Shown here piece by piece: positions 1 to 9,273 of a stretch of 64,000 nucleotides of DNA. This stretch comes from Nostocales cyanobacterium HT-58-2 (GTDB taxonomy: Bacteria; Cyanobacteriota; Cyanobacteriia; Cyanobacteriales; Nostocaceae): the NCBI GenBank assembly GCA_002163975.1, contig CP019636.1:4653501-4717500 (forward strand). Reading direction: 5' to 3'. Made by a program: the position numbers and the translations under genes. The notes below the pieces were generated by a model that was not told the DNA's origin, made no database searches, and was given only the letters and a program-made list of their open reading frames with translations. The first letter of the stretch is position 1. Each line of letters opens with the position of its first letter.

Positions 1-546
1 AGTTGTTGGTTTCAGTTTTATTTTGTAACCGAAAATTGGATAAATGAGTATCCTAGTCTAATGATAGATAATTATCAGGGCAGTGCTTTTGTTGTCAAAA
101 CACAATCCACTGAAAAAATTCCAAAAAATGGCGTTTTGATTTTAGATAAACTTGCCCCACAAATAGAAGCACAACTAGCTGGACAACCCTGGTCACAGGT
201 AGAACAATGGTTAATCAATGCAGGACAAAATGTGGGCAACTTAGGCAAGCAAGTGACACAAACAAGCTTGGCAAACTATGAAGAAAAGTCTTTATGGCGT
301 GTAGAACCCCGTGTATCTAACGTCAAAGATGGCTACAAACTAGATTTACTAAGTATTTGGCAGGGTCCTAGTTCCACTGCCCGTGGCTATTACCTGGTAA
401 AATCCTGTCGAGTTGATCCGGTGATTGACTCTGAAAACACCTCCCGTAAAACTGGTGGGAGACTTGATCAGAAAAGTACCATCGCCGAAATTGAGTGCGA
501 AAGAAGAACTTCATTTATTGCGGGTTCACCACCACCGCAGCAGTAG
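1..546 (+). CDS. Hypothetical protein, 3' part only
   Basis: The reading frame is open from the first base of the window to the TAG at 544-546, so the gene starts upstream of the window. The first ATG inside the window (61) is not necessarily the start. The visible 181 residues have no membrane segment or motif I recognise. They end in a Pro/Gln-rich tail. The stop lies 21 nt before the ABC-2 permease gene, so the two are probably co-transcribed, and the protein may be an accessory of that exporter. That role is inference from position only. Confidence 0.7.
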   Translation, partial: SCWFQFYFVTENWINEYPSLMIDNYQGSAFVVKTQSTEKIPKNGVLILDKLAPQIEAQLAGQPWSQVEQWLINAGQNVGNLGKQVTQTSLANYEEKSLWRVEPRVSNVKDGYKLDLLSIWQGPSSTARGYYLVKSCRVDPVIDSENTSRKTGGRLDQKSTIAEIECERRTSFIAGSPPPQQ

Positions 547-567
547 AGAGAACAGGAGTGGGGGAAT

Positions 568-1347
568 ATGAATTTTCGCAGAATTTCTGTATTAGCAAGC
601 AATGTGTTTCGGGAAGTTGTGCGCGATCGCATCTTTTACATTGTTGGTTTTTATGCTTTCATACTCGCAGCTGCTCTTGTGTTACTTCCTGAATTTGCTG
701 CCTCAACAGAAGACAAAATGTTTTTAGACTTTGGTTTGGCGGCGATGAGTTTTCTTGGCTTAATTGTTGCTATATTTATTGGCACAGGGTTGGTTAACAA
801 AGAAATTGAGAAACTTACTGTTTTAGTGTTAATTACCAAACCTTTAAGCCGTAGTGAATTCATTATTGGTAAATACTTTGGCTTATTGGCAGTCCTAGCC
901 GTATTTATCGCCGTCATGACGGTTATTTACCTGGGATTTTTGCAACTGGGTAATATTCCTTATCCGGGGAGCAGTATTCTTCTTGCCACAATTTTTTTAT
1001 TTTTACAGTTGTCTTTGATAACTGCAGTGGCGTTAACCTTTGGTGTGTTTACGAGCTCCTTGTTGGCAACAGCTTTAACACTTGCAGTTTATCTCATGGG
1101 TCATGTGACTCAAAACATATTACAACTGAGTCACATGAGTAGTAATCCTAGCATTCAACGCATGACTCAAGCACTGTATGTTGTTTTGCCAGATTTTTCG
1201 CGATTAGATTTAAAAAATGCAGCTGTTTATGGTTTGATAGCCTTGCCTGACACAGTATCACTTGTTTTAAATGCTGGTTATGGCTTAATATACACAATTC
1301 TATTTTTAGCAATCGCTATTTTTATCTTCTCTCAACGCGAATTTTAA
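568..1347 (+). CDS. ABC-2 type transporter permease
   Basis: A 259-aa integral membrane protein with about six hydrophobic segments (roughly residues 20-42, 55-78, 105-130, 138-165, 170-190, 232-256). The pattern, with a short cytoplasmic N-terminus and the NKEIEKLTVLVLITKPLSR stretch after the second segment, is typical of ABC-2 permeases that pair with a separate ATPase. ATG 568 is preceded by AGGAG at 554-558. No ATPase gene is visible here, so it would lie upstream of the window or elsewhere. The substrate cannot be told from sequence. Confidence 0.8.
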   Translation: MNFRRISVLASNVFREVVRDRIFYIVGFYAFILAAALVLLPEFAASTEDKMFLDFGLAAMSFLGLIVAIFIGTGLVNKEIEKLTVLVLITKPLSRSEFIIGKYFGLLAVLAVFIAVMTVIYLGFLQLGNIPYPGSSILLATIFLFLQLSLITAVALTFGVFTSSLLATALTLAVYLMGHVTQNILQLSHMSSNPSIQRMTQALYVVLPDFSRLDLKNAAVYGLIALPDTVSLVLNAGYGLIYTILFLAIAIFIFSQREF

Positions 1348-1435
1348 CTATTGGCTAATGAAATATGAGTGGTTAGTTGTCATCAACCAACCACTAACTC
1401 CTATTATTTATCCTTTAATTAAATCTATTCTTTAA

Positions 1436-2092
1436 TTAAAAAAAGAATATGTGAGGTTGATGAATCGTTCCGTCAGGCATGATAGCACCTTGTAGTTTTG
1501 CATTCGTCAGATTTGCCTCCCAAAGGTTTGCCTCACTCAAATTTGCCTCTAGGAGATTTGCCCATGACAAGTCAGCAGCAGTTAAATTAGCTTGGTTCAA
1601 ATTTGCTTCCAATAGCCTTGCTCCACTAAGGTTTGCTCCTGCAAAATTGGCTCTGACTAAATTAGCCTCAATGAGTGATGCTTCAACTAAGTTAGCTTCA
1701 GTTAAGTCAGCTTCACTCAAATCCGCATCACACAAGGATGCTCCCCATAGCTTACTTCCAGATAATTTCACTCGCCATAAAAAAGATCCACATAAATTTG
1801 CATACGCTAAATTAGCATGACTCAAATTAGCTTCACATAAAGAAACTTCATACAAATAAGCTTCCTGTAGATTAGCGTGCATGAGATTTGCACCACTTAG
1901 GTTTGCACCCGTGAGGATTGCTTCACTCAGATTTGCACCCCGTAAATCTGCTCCTATCAAGTTAATTCCACTTAAATCAACTGCTCTCAAGTCGATACCA
2001 CTTAAGTCGCATCCACTCAAGTCTCTTCGTTGAAAACATTGGTCTGTAATGTGATTTAAAATAGTCTCATGTTTTTCAGCAAAGTTTCTCAT
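1436..2092 (-). CDS. Pentapeptide-repeat protein
   Basis: About 218 aa made almost entirely of A(D/N)LXX pentapeptide repeats (roughly 30 in a row, for example ANLSE, ADLTE, ANLVE), which fold into a right-handed quadrilateral beta-helix. An N-terminal leader of about 20 residues precedes them and a short hydrophobic tail (IFFF) ends the protein. ATG 2092 is chosen because AGAGGT lies 8 nt upstream. An in-frame ATG at 2116 and a TTG at 2122 lie within an inverted repeat and have no spaced ribosome site. Such proteins are very common in cyanobacteria, and a specific function cannot be assigned. Confidence 0.85.
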   Translation of the reverse strand: MRNFAEKHETILNHITDQCFQRRDLSGCDLSGIDLRAVDLSGINLIGADLRGANLSEAILTGANLSGANLMHANLQEAYLYEVSLCEANLSHANLAYANLCGSFLWRVKLSGSKLWGASLCDADLSEADLTEANLVEASLIEANLVRANFAGANLSGARLLEANLNQANLTAADLSWANLLEANLSEANLWEANLTNAKLQGAIMPDGTIHQPHIFFF

Positions 2093-2114
2093 GGTATAGA
2101 CCTCTGGGTGTGAC

Positions 2115-2131
2115 ATCTCCAAAGTGGAGAT
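2115..2131. promoter_or_regulatory. Perfect 7-bp inverted repeat upstream of the pentapeptide gene
   Basis: ATCTCCA, AAG, TGGAGAT: 7-bp arms around a 3-bp centre, 23 nt upstream of the chosen start. It could be an operator or an mRNA hairpin. The 300 nt between it and mutS are AT-rich and otherwise show nothing recognisable. Confidence 0.4.
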
Positions 2132-2432
2132 CCTGAAAATTACTGTATTTTTGAGATTACACTGCTGAAGTCAATAAGCTAACTCAAAAATCTAAAGAAA
2201 ATTGAGAAAAAATCGATAAAAATTGGGAAAAACCTTATGATATGAGCTTTAAACTTTTTTTTATGTCAAAATGCTCTGATAAAGGTTACAAAAACTTGAT
2301 ACTTGAGCAAAGCTTCACCAGAGGCATCAGTAACAGCACAACAGTTAACAAACCTTGAACAATTTGAGAGTATCGCTGATATCAAGCTATCATCGGAAAT
2401 TGGCAGATTGCCATGTGTATTGGTAGACATTC

Positions 2433-5072
2433 ATGACCGCTTCTTACTCTGCATCCCAAACAACGGAACCTAATCACCCAACTGCGCCTCACGCTGACTC
2501 TCGACTGGTGGATCGCAGTAAGCTGACTCAAATGTTCCAGCACTACGTTGAAATAAAGGATAAGTATCCTCACGCGATGCTACTGTATCGAGTGGGAGAT
2601 TTCTTTGAATGCTATTTCCAAGATGCTGTGACTTTGGCGCAGGAATTAGAACTCGCCCTCACTAGCAAGCTCGTAGGGGAAGTTGGACGGGTGGCTATGA
2701 GCGGTGTTCCACATCACGCTTGGGAACGCCATGCGACGCAACTGGTAGAGAAAGGATATGCGGTTGTCATTTGCGACCAAGTGGAAGATGCTGCGGAAGC
2801 TGCTGGCAGATTGGTGCGGCGGGAAGTCACACGCATTCTGACTCCTGGCACTTTGCTAGAAGAGGGTATGCTCAAATCAAGCCGCAATAATTACTTGGCG
2901 GCTGTGGTCATTGCTGGAGAGCATTGGGGTTTGTCTTATGCAGATATTTCTACAGGTGAATTCCTCACCACCCAAGGTAGCAATTTAGAACATCTGACAC
3001 AGGAACTGATGCGCTTGCAGCCAGCTGAAGTCCTCGTTCCTACCAATGCACCAGACTTGGGAAGTTTACTGCGTCCGGGAGAAAAATCGGAACATCTCCC
3101 AGAATGTTTGCCACCATCGTTTTGTTATTGCTTGCGATCGCAAACTCCCTTCTCTCAAGGAGAAGCTCGAACAAGATTGTTACAAAAGTTTAAAGTGCGC
3201 TCCTTAGAAGGATTGGGTTGCGATCATCTCCCTTTGGCTGTCCGCGCTGCAGGTGGGCTGTTGGAATATTTGGAGGACACACAAAAGGAAAATGCTATTC
3301 CCCTACAGCCACTACGTACCTATACCCTCACTGACTTTTTAATTGTTGACTATCAAACTCGCCGCAACTTAGAAATTACCCAAACGATCCGCGATGGTAC
3401 TTTTGTCGGCTCCTTGCTATGGGCTTTGGATAGAACCAGTACAGCAATGGGTAGCCGTGCTTTACGGCGGTGGTTATTGCAACCGCTACTTGATATCAAA
3501 GGGATTTGCTCCCGACAAGACACAATTCAAGAATTAGTAGAAAATACGGCTCTCCGGCAAGAACTACGGCAGCTGTTACGTCAAATTTATGATTTAGATC
3601 GGCTGACAGGGCGCGCTGGTTCTGGGACTGCTCATGCCAGGGATTTACAGGCTTTAGCAGATTCACTATCTCGTTTGCCGGAATTAGCCCGCCTAGTGAC
3701 TGGTACTCGTTCTCCCTTCCTGAAAGCGTTGCAGAAAGTGCCGCCCGTCTTAGAAGAGTTGGCGCAGAAGATTCGCGCTCATCTAGTGGAGTCGCCGCCC
3801 ATACATATCAAAGAGGGCGGGTTGATTCGTTCTGGGGTTTATGCTCAATTAGACGAAAGACGCGCTACTGTCGAAGATGACCAGAAATGGATTGCCAATT
3901 TGGAAGTTGACGAGAAAGCAAGAACGGGAATTCCTACATTGAAGGTAGGATTTAACAAAACTTTTGGTTACTACATCAGTATTTCCCGTGCAAAAGCAGA
4001 CCAAGTCCCGTCTAATTATATTCGTAAGCAAACCCTAGTCAATGAAGAACGTTACATTACACCAGAGTTGAAGGAACGGGAAGCGCGGATTCTCACAGCA
4101 CGAGATGATTTGAATCAGTTGGAATATGAGATTTTTGTAGCGCTGCGTGAAGAGGTAGGCACACAGGCGGAGATGATTCGCAATATCTCCCGTGCAGTAG
4201 CGGCGGCGGATATCTTGTGTGGTTTGGCAGAGTTAGCTGTTTTTCAAGGTTACTGTCGTCCAGAAATGACACAAGGGCGCGAAATTCAGATTGTCGATGG
4301 GCGTCATCCTGTTGTGGAACAGTCTTTGCCTGCTGGATTCTTTGTGCCAAATTCGACTCAGTTGGGAGGAGAAGAGGACAAGGGGAGACAAAATAGAGCA
4401 GGGGAAGCAGGGGAAGCAGAAGAAGAAAAGACTTCTTGTTCTCCTGACCTGATTATCCTCACTGGTCCCAATGCGAGTGGAAAGAGTTGTTATTTGCGTC
4501 AGGTGGGGTTGATTCAACTCATGGCGCAAATTGGTAGTTTTGTCCCTGCGCACTCTGCTAGGTTGGGAGTGTGCGATCGCATTTTTACTCGTGTCGGTGC
4601 GGTGGATGACTTGGCAACGGGTCAATCTACTTTTATGGTGGAGATGAATGAGACGGCAAATATTCTCAACCATGCAACATCAAGGTCGCTAGTGTTGTTG
4701 GATGAAATTGGTAGGGGAACAGCAACTTTTGATGGTCTTTCTATTGCTTGGGCGGTAGCGGAGTATATCGCAACGGAAATTCAGGCGCGGACAATTTTTG
4801 CAACCCACTATCACGAGTTAAATGAATTGGCATCGCTGTTGCCAAATGTTGCTAATTACCAGGTGACAGTGAAGGAATTACCCGACCAAATCATCTTTTT
4901 GCACCAAGTTCAACCCGGAGGTGCTGATAAGTCTTACGGGATTGAAGCAGGAAGGTTGGCGGGTTTACCCAAGGTGGTGATTGCACGGGCGAAACAAGTG
5001 ATGGGGCAGATTGAAAAGCATAGCAAGATTGCAGTTGGTCTGCGTCAAAGTCTTCAGGAAGAAAAGGAGTAG
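2433..5072 (+). CDS. mutS: DNA mismatch repair protein MutS
   Basis: An 879-aa protein that recognises mismatches and starts repair. N-terminal mismatch-binding domain with the GDFFECYFQDA stretch (about residues 55-66, containing the Phe-x-Glu wedge), then connector, lever and clamp domains. The C-terminal ABC-type ATPase has Walker A GPNASGKS near residue 680 and Walker B LLDEIGRGT near 760, followed by ATHYHEL. It is complete. Unusually, about 20 low-complexity residues rich in Glu, Gly and Ala lie just before the ATPase domain, encoded by a repeat also found between genes (see 4365-4430). The last 20 codons recur as a decayed copy at 8960-9020. Confidence 0.97.
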   Translation: MTASYSASQTTEPNHPTAPHADSRLVDRSKLTQMFQHYVEIKDKYPHAMLLYRVGDFFECYFQDAVTLAQELELALTSKLVGEVGRVAMSGVPHHAWERHATQLVEKGYAVVICDQVEDAAEAAGRLVRREVTRILTPGTLLEEGMLKSSRNNYLAAVVIAGEHWGLSYADISTGEFLTTQGSNLEHLTQELMRLQPAEVLVPTNAPDLGSLLRPGEKSEHLPECLPPSFCYCLRSQTPFSQGEARTRLLQKFKVRSLEGLGCDHLPLAVRAAGGLLEYLEDTQKENAIPLQPLRTYTLTDFLIVDYQTRRNLEITQTIRDGTFVGSLLWALDRTSTAMGSRALRRWLLQPLLDIKGICSRQDTIQELVENTALRQELRQLLRQIYDLDRLTGRAGSGTAHARDLQALADSLSRLPELARLVTGTRSPFLKALQKVPPVLEELAQKIRAHLVESPPIHIKEGGLIRSGVYAQLDERRATVEDDQKWIANLEVDEKARTGIPTLKVGFNKTFGYYISISRAKADQVPSNYIRKQTLVNEERYITPELKEREARILTARDDLNQLEYEIFVALREEVGTQAEMIRNISRAVAAADILCGLAELAVFQGYCRPEMTQGREIQIVDGRHPVVEQSLPAGFFVPNSTQLGGEEDKGRQNRAGEAGEAEEEKTSCSPDLIILTGPNASGKSCYLRQVGLIQLMAQIGSFVPAHSARLGVCDRIFTRVGAVDDLATGQSTFMVEMNETANILNHATSRSLVLLDEIGRGTATFDGLSIAWAVAEYIATEIQARTIFATHYHELNELASLLPNVANYQVTVKELPDQIIFLHQVQPGGADKSYGIEAGRLAGLPKVVIARAKQVMGQIEKHSKIAVGLRQSLQEEKE
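4365..4430. repeat. Purine-rich interspersed repeat captured inside mutS
   Basis: Tandem AGCAGGGGA units are read in frame as Gly-Glu-Ala-rich protein between the clamp and ATPase domains of MutS. The same AGCAGGGG / CCCCTGCT word occurs between genes at about 11040 and 29850-29870, so this is a dispersed element that has entered a coding region without breaking the frame. Confidence 0.6.
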
Positions 5073-5075
5073 CAA
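5015..5075 (+). repeat. Direct repeat copy A: mutS 3' end
   Basis: 61 bp covering the last 19 codons of mutS, its stop and 3 nt beyond. It matches 8960-9020 at 55 of 61 positions. The two copies bracket the three-gene block 5398-8968. Confidence 0.85.
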
Positions 5076-5135
5076 GTAAATTCTTCTTTTGTTAGGCGTA
5101 CAATCCTAATTAGACTTCTTGCATGAATCTTTGCT

Positions 5136-5183
5136 CTCACCTCCATTCACTCTCCGCGAACTTGAAGAGGGAATGGAGGTGAG
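5136..5183. terminator. 13-bp perfect inverted repeat downstream of mutS
   Basis: CTCACCTCCATTC (5136-5148) and its exact complement (5171-5183) around a 22-nt loop. It can form a strong hairpin 60 nt after the mutS stop. There is no U-run, so it may be a transcript-end stabiliser or a small palindromic repeat rather than a classical terminator. The rest of 5184-5397 is AT-rich with nothing recognised. Confidence 0.5.
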
Positions 5184-5397
5184 GTACTTAGTATGAAATG
5201 TACGATGGTTCATTCCGGGATTGCACCGCTTTGATGTCCACGTATATCATTATTTATTTATACATTCCATCTCAGTGGCATTCTTTTGACAATTTCTAAT
5301 ACTTGTAAAAATTTATATAAAAATTACAAGGATGACTAAAGAAAGTGTGCAAAACTCTATACATCATAGAATTGTGATTTTATACTTTAACTTCTAG

Positions 5398-6885
5398 TTG
5401 AGACAAACGGTGCGATTTCTACAATTGTTTGCACTCTTGCTTGTCTTGCCAATGGCAATGACTCCCCAAGCAACCATTGCTCAAAGCATTGATCAGTTAT
5501 TTCAACAGGGAACCGCTGCCCATCGTGCTGGAGATTACCAAAAGGCTGAAAGTAAGTGGCGTTTGATTATTCAACGTGAACCAAAGAATGTAGAAGCACA
5601 CTACAGATTGGGCAGAGCGTTACGTGACCAAGGGCGATTTGACGAAGCAATTGCTGAATTTCGCGAAGCAATTAAACTTAAACCCAGCCATTCCTATGCT
5701 TATAACGGTCTTGGGACTGTATTTGATGAGCAAAAGAAGTTCAATGAGGCGATTACCGCTTATCGTAAGGCTATCGAACTCGACTCTAGAAATACTCATG
5801 CTTATCGAAATTTGGGGATGAGTCTAGAGATACTAGGAAAATTGGATGAAGCGATCGCTGCTTATCGTAAAGCTATTCAATTCGCACCCAATGATGCTGA
5901 CGCTTCTTATAGCTACAATCTTTTGAGCAGAGCATATTATTTACAAAAGAATTTTGACCAGGCGCTGGCTACCTATCGCAAAGCTCTGCAGCGTGACCCT
6001 CAAGACCCTTTTTCTTACAACGGTTTAGGCGTAACATTGTTGTCTCTAGGAAGGGTTGCAGAGGCAATTACTGAGTTTGAGAGAGCAATCCAATTAGATC
6101 CTAACAATTATACTAATGCTCAAAACAACCTTAGGGAAGCGAACCTAACCTTGGCACGCCTGAATCCCCAATATGAAGTTGTGTATAGTCAGCCACGTTC
6201 ACCTTCTACAGGGGTATCAGATAAGGCTTTGAAGTCCACAGCACTCATCCTCACTAAATTTGCTGATGGCAATAATGGGAGAGGGACTGGCTGGGTCATA
6301 GAACGGGAAGGTAGCACAGTCTGGATTGTGACAAATCGCCATGTCGTAGGTGACGAAAAAAGGAAGCAACTCAGCAAACAAATTTCTGTGGAATTTTATA
6401 GCGGTGATCTCCCAGATGTTAAGCGTCCCCGATATAGTGCAACCATTGAAAAAATTACTGATTTTGATGAAGAACCGGATTTAGCAGTCTTGAAAGTGAC
6501 TGGAGTTCCATCTGATATCCAAAAGTTTACATATCACCTTGGCAAAGTTCAGCCTGGGACAGATGTTCATGTCATTGGACATCCTATTAACTTTGATTCT
6601 CCATGGAGAACTGTTCGTGGAACAATGACAGGCTATAACCAGCAAGGAAAAATGGATATTGCTGCAACCCTAGCTAAAGGTAACTCCGGTAGTCCTGTCA
6701 TTAATGAGCAAGAGGAGGTGGTTGGTATGGTTGTAGAAACTCTTAATAATCGCGACCTTGCTCCTGACCCTAATGAACCAACCCCCATGTCAGGTAGTAA
6801 TCTCAACGCAACAAGTGGATACGGTAAAGCCTATCGAATTGATCCAGTGATTGAAAAGTTGCGTCGTTGGAACCTTTTGAAGTAA
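5398..6885 (+). CDS. TPR-repeat protein fused to trypsin-like serine protease
   Basis: 495 aa. A signal peptide (about residues 5-29, ending ATIAQS) indicates export. Six or seven tetratricopeptide repeats occupy residues 32-260 and act as a protein-binding scaffold. A trypsin-like serine protease domain fills residues 275-480, with the triad visible as His315 (TNRHVV), Asp361 (EEPDLAVL) and Ser430 (KGNSGSPV). The frame starts at TTG 5398 directly after a stop. GTG 5410 is an equally good start, and neither has a clear ribosome site. It heads a three-gene block with two other exported or membrane proteins, all inside the mutS direct repeats. Confidence 0.85.
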   Translation: MRQTVRFLQLFALLLVLPMAMTPQATIAQSIDQLFQQGTAAHRAGDYQKAESKWRLIIQREPKNVEAHYRLGRALRDQGRFDEAIAEFREAIKLKPSHSYAYNGLGTVFDEQKKFNEAITAYRKAIELDSRNTHAYRNLGMSLEILGKLDEAIAAYRKAIQFAPNDADASYSYNLLSRAYYLQKNFDQALATYRKALQRDPQDPFSYNGLGVTLLSLGRVAEAITEFERAIQLDPNNYTNAQNNLREANLTLARLNPQYEVVYSQPRSPSTGVSDKALKSTALILTKFADGNNGRGTGWVIEREGSTVWIVTNRHVVGDEKRKQLSKQISVEFYSGDLPDVKRPRYSATIEKITDFDEEPDLAVLKVTGVPSDIQKFTYHLGKVQPGTDVHVIGHPINFDSPWRTVRGTMTGYNQQGKMDIAATLAKGNSGSPVINEQEEVVGMVVETLNNRDLAPDPNEPTPMSGSNLNATSGYGKAYRIDPVIEKLRRWNLLK

Positions 6886-6902
6886 ATCTGATTATTCAGT
6901 TT

Positions 6903-7592
6903 ATGAACTGGAAACCCCTACTCACAAGTGTTTTTTTACTGAGCTTTAGTCCCCTAGTTGCACAAGCTTGTCCCCAAGGCAATCCTCAATCGCTTGCCTA
7001 CATACTACGAGAGGATAACCGTTGTGAAGGATTGCTGCCACGACAAGCTAGTACTACTGGATTCGATCTGATTTCCTTGTCAACAGGGAAAGCCATAGAC
7101 GGTAACTATCCAGCCACGCTTAGTATTCGAGTACCGATAACAGGAAATACACCTCCTGAATATTTTGAGATTCAGTCCTCCTACAAAAATTATTTATTGA
7201 ACAAAGTGACTTTTTCCCCTGGCGCTAAGGGTTTTACGTTTCCCCTGAAGACGACAATACTACAAAAAGCAGAAATTCCAAGTAAAAGCCTTGAAGCGCT
7301 CGCTTTCTTCAAGCGTAATGGAAAGCCGATTCACATTCCAGTAATTCTGGGGACTGTCTCTGATAAGTATGATTTTATATTATACAGTTCTGAACGAAGA
7401 AGCTTTCCTACAGTTGAAATCCGTTCTAATGGTAGAACATTCAAATTGCCTCCTCAAAAAATTCCTAAAAAATACATTTATTTCACTTGGAGCTATCAGA
7501 ATGCTCCTCCTGGAATTTATGAGCTTTATTTAGTAGATGACCAAAATCAACCCCGTAGCTTTTGGTTTCAACACAATCCCAGTTTGTTTTAA
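6903..7592 (+). CDS. Exported protein of unknown function
   Basis: A 229-aa protein with a clear N-terminal signal peptide (MNWKPLLTSVFLLSFSP to VAQA, cleavage near residue 22), so it should reach the periplasm. ATG 6903 is chosen because it begins the signal peptide. A TTG further upstream would add a non-hydrophobic extension. The mature part is rich in beta-type residues and contains one early Cys pair (CPQG, CEGL). It follows the TPR-protease by 17 nt and is probably in the same operon. I do not recognise the family. Confidence 0.7.
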   Translation: MNWKPLLTSVFLLSFSPLVAQACPQGNPQSLAYILREDNRCEGLLPRQASTTGFDLISLSTGKAIDGNYPATLSIRVPITGNTPPEYFEIQSSYKNYLLNKVTFSPGAKGFTFPLKTTILQKAEIPSKSLEALAFFKRNGKPIHIPVILGTVSDKYDFILYSSERRSFPTVEIRSNGRTFKLPPQKIPKKYIYFTWSYQNAPPGIYELYLVDDQNQPRSFWFQHNPSLF

Positions 7593-7618
7593 ACTGCTCG
7601 ATCTGGTTCGCAGAAGCA

Positions 7619-8968
7619 ATGCCCCCAACTCCAAAGCGCTCACATTTCTCCACCCAACATATAACCTCAATACTATATGGAATTCAACGAATTTCCATAA
7701 TATTAGCTACTTGGCTAAAGAGGTCAGTGTGGGGATTAACATTGGTGTTTTTAAGAGCGATTAACTATCTAAAAAAACAGAAACTTGATCGTATTTTGGC
7801 AATCGTCGTTTTTGCAATTTCAATTGTGATTCTTCTAGCTAATTATGTTTTCTTGGGTAGCTACAACTTTGAGGGGAGTCTCACAGTTAGAGAAATGAGT
7901 TTTACATATACTGGACAAACGGAAAAGCTTTTTCTCAATACAATCAGGAGTATCCAAAACTTAGACTTTCAGGGCAAGCAACCGCAAGCTTTAGTCCTTA
8001 CAGGGAAATTTTCCAGCAAGTCCGATCCTGTTCTCAACCAAAAGCTCACTCAGCTTAAGCAACTGACGATTGAACTGCCCCATGCGACAAGCCGTCTGAT
8101 TCTCACGCCTGCAAATCGGAACAAAAGTGAACTCTCGATTTTGGAGCTTCACCTTTTACCTGACAGCAGCGTTAATCAGCTTGCTTATGAACCCAAGAAA
8201 ACTCAATTATCCTTGTGTCTTCAGGCTGCTAGTTTACCACCGGACACCTGCCTGTTTCCTGAAGGCTTGCGAGACAAATTTGCTAACCCCGTTGGCAGCT
8301 TGAGGGTACAACTAGGACAACGGGCTCTTGTCGTGAGTTTGGCAGGAGTGAATCTGCCAGAGTTAAACATTCGCAGCGATGCTGAAGCTTCTGAGGAGCT
8401 ATTGTTGGAAGTTGAGCCAAAGAACGATGAGTTTCTCCTCCCTCTTTTAACACCAACCAGCTTGTTCATCCAACTACCTGTTGCTAAAGTAGCTCAGTCT
8501 GATGCAAATGATGTAGCGGAGTGGTTTCGGAGAAATTTGGATGTCACTCATGTGAACTTTTCACGCCTTGATACGACTGGCAAGGTGAAGGATGAATTGC
8601 AAATTTCAACAATTTTGGAAGGAAAAGTGCGCATGGGAGCGCAGGTGATGGAGTTACAGCCAGAGCAGTTTCTAATTATACCACCTAAGGAAGTAGGAAT
8701 TCGTAGACTGCGCTCTATACGTATTCATCCTAACTCTCCACAGGGATTACAAACCTTGATTTCAGGTGAAACTAGAGGCATTGCTGTAGGGCTATATCCG
8801 GCGTTTCCTGTGCAAAAGATTGAGCCGAGTTGGTTATCAAAGCACATATCTCAAGATGCTGTGAATGCACTACTTACATTCCTTGGGGCATTGAATGGAA
8901 TACTACTTCCACGTCTACTTCCTGAGTCTCCTCAAAAACCAGATCTGTCTGGCAATACTAAAGCATAG
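7619..8968 (+). CDS. Membrane-anchored protein of unknown function
   Basis: About 449 aa from ATG 7619, though the start is uncertain: an upstream TTG at 7562 and later GTG or TTG codons near 7743 are also possible. One strong transmembrane segment (LAIVVFAISIVILLANYVFLG) lies near residues 60-80, a large soluble domain follows, and a weakly hydrophobic segment near the C-terminus (NALLTFLGALNGILLP) may be a second anchor. Its last codons and its stop (8966-8968) lie inside the duplicated mutS tail, read out of frame, so the native C-terminus was probably altered. I do not recognise the family. Confidence 0.65.
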   Translation: MPPTPKRSHFSTQHITSILYGIQRISIILATWLKRSVWGLTLVFLRAINYLKKQKLDRILAIVVFAISIVILLANYVFLGSYNFEGSLTVREMSFTYTGQTEKLFLNTIRSIQNLDFQGKQPQALVLTGKFSSKSDPVLNQKLTQLKQLTIELPHATSRLILTPANRNKSELSILELHLLPDSSVNQLAYEPKKTQLSLCLQAASLPPDTCLFPEGLRDKFANPVGSLRVQLGQRALVVSLAGVNLPELNIRSDAEASEELLLEVEPKNDEFLLPLLTPTSLFIQLPVAKVAQSDANDVAEWFRRNLDVTHVNFSRLDTTGKVKDELQISTILEGKVRMGAQVMELQPEQFLIIPPKEVGIRRLRSIRIHPNSPQGLQTLISGETRGIAVGLYPAFPVQKIEPSWLSKHISQDAVNALLTFLGALNGILLPRLLPESPQKPDLSGNTKA

Positions 8969-9020
8969 CAAGATTGCAGTTGGTCTGCGTTAAAGTCTTC
9001 AAGAAGAGGATAAGTAGCAA
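8960..9020 (+). repeat. Direct repeat copy B: decayed mutS 3' end
   Basis: 55 of 61 bases match the mutS tail at 5015-5075. In the mutS frame it reads KHSKIAVGLR and then a TAA made by a C-to-T change. It is a remnant, not a gene. The following stretch to 9273 holds a short inverted repeat (AGAAAGA / TCTTTCT at about 9027-9048) and the moaA leader, and nothing else was recognised. Confidence 0.85.
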
Positions 9021-9273
9021 TATTAGAGAAAGATAATTCTGTCTTTCTTCGGTACCTAGCGATAACGACGTTCTATCATGCTGTTAGTGAAGCTTTTTGC
9101 AACGCTTGCAGCATAACATTTTGCACTATTCGTCGCTATATTGAAGATCACAAAAGCGTGGATGTTATTTGCTCCCACAGTTATAAATAACCGTTTGCCT
9201 GACATACCTCAGCCAAAATGTGGGGTTTTGGGCTTCTTATTGATAAAAAACTATAAAATGACTTTATCAAACC

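Noticed and set aside
1479..1820. Plus-strand frame opposite the pentapeptide gene
   Set aside because: It mirrors the repeat periodicity of the real gene on the other strand and has no ribosome site.
6867..6902. Upstream TTG start for the exported protein
   Set aside because: It overlaps the protease gene and would put charged residues before a perfect signal peptide.
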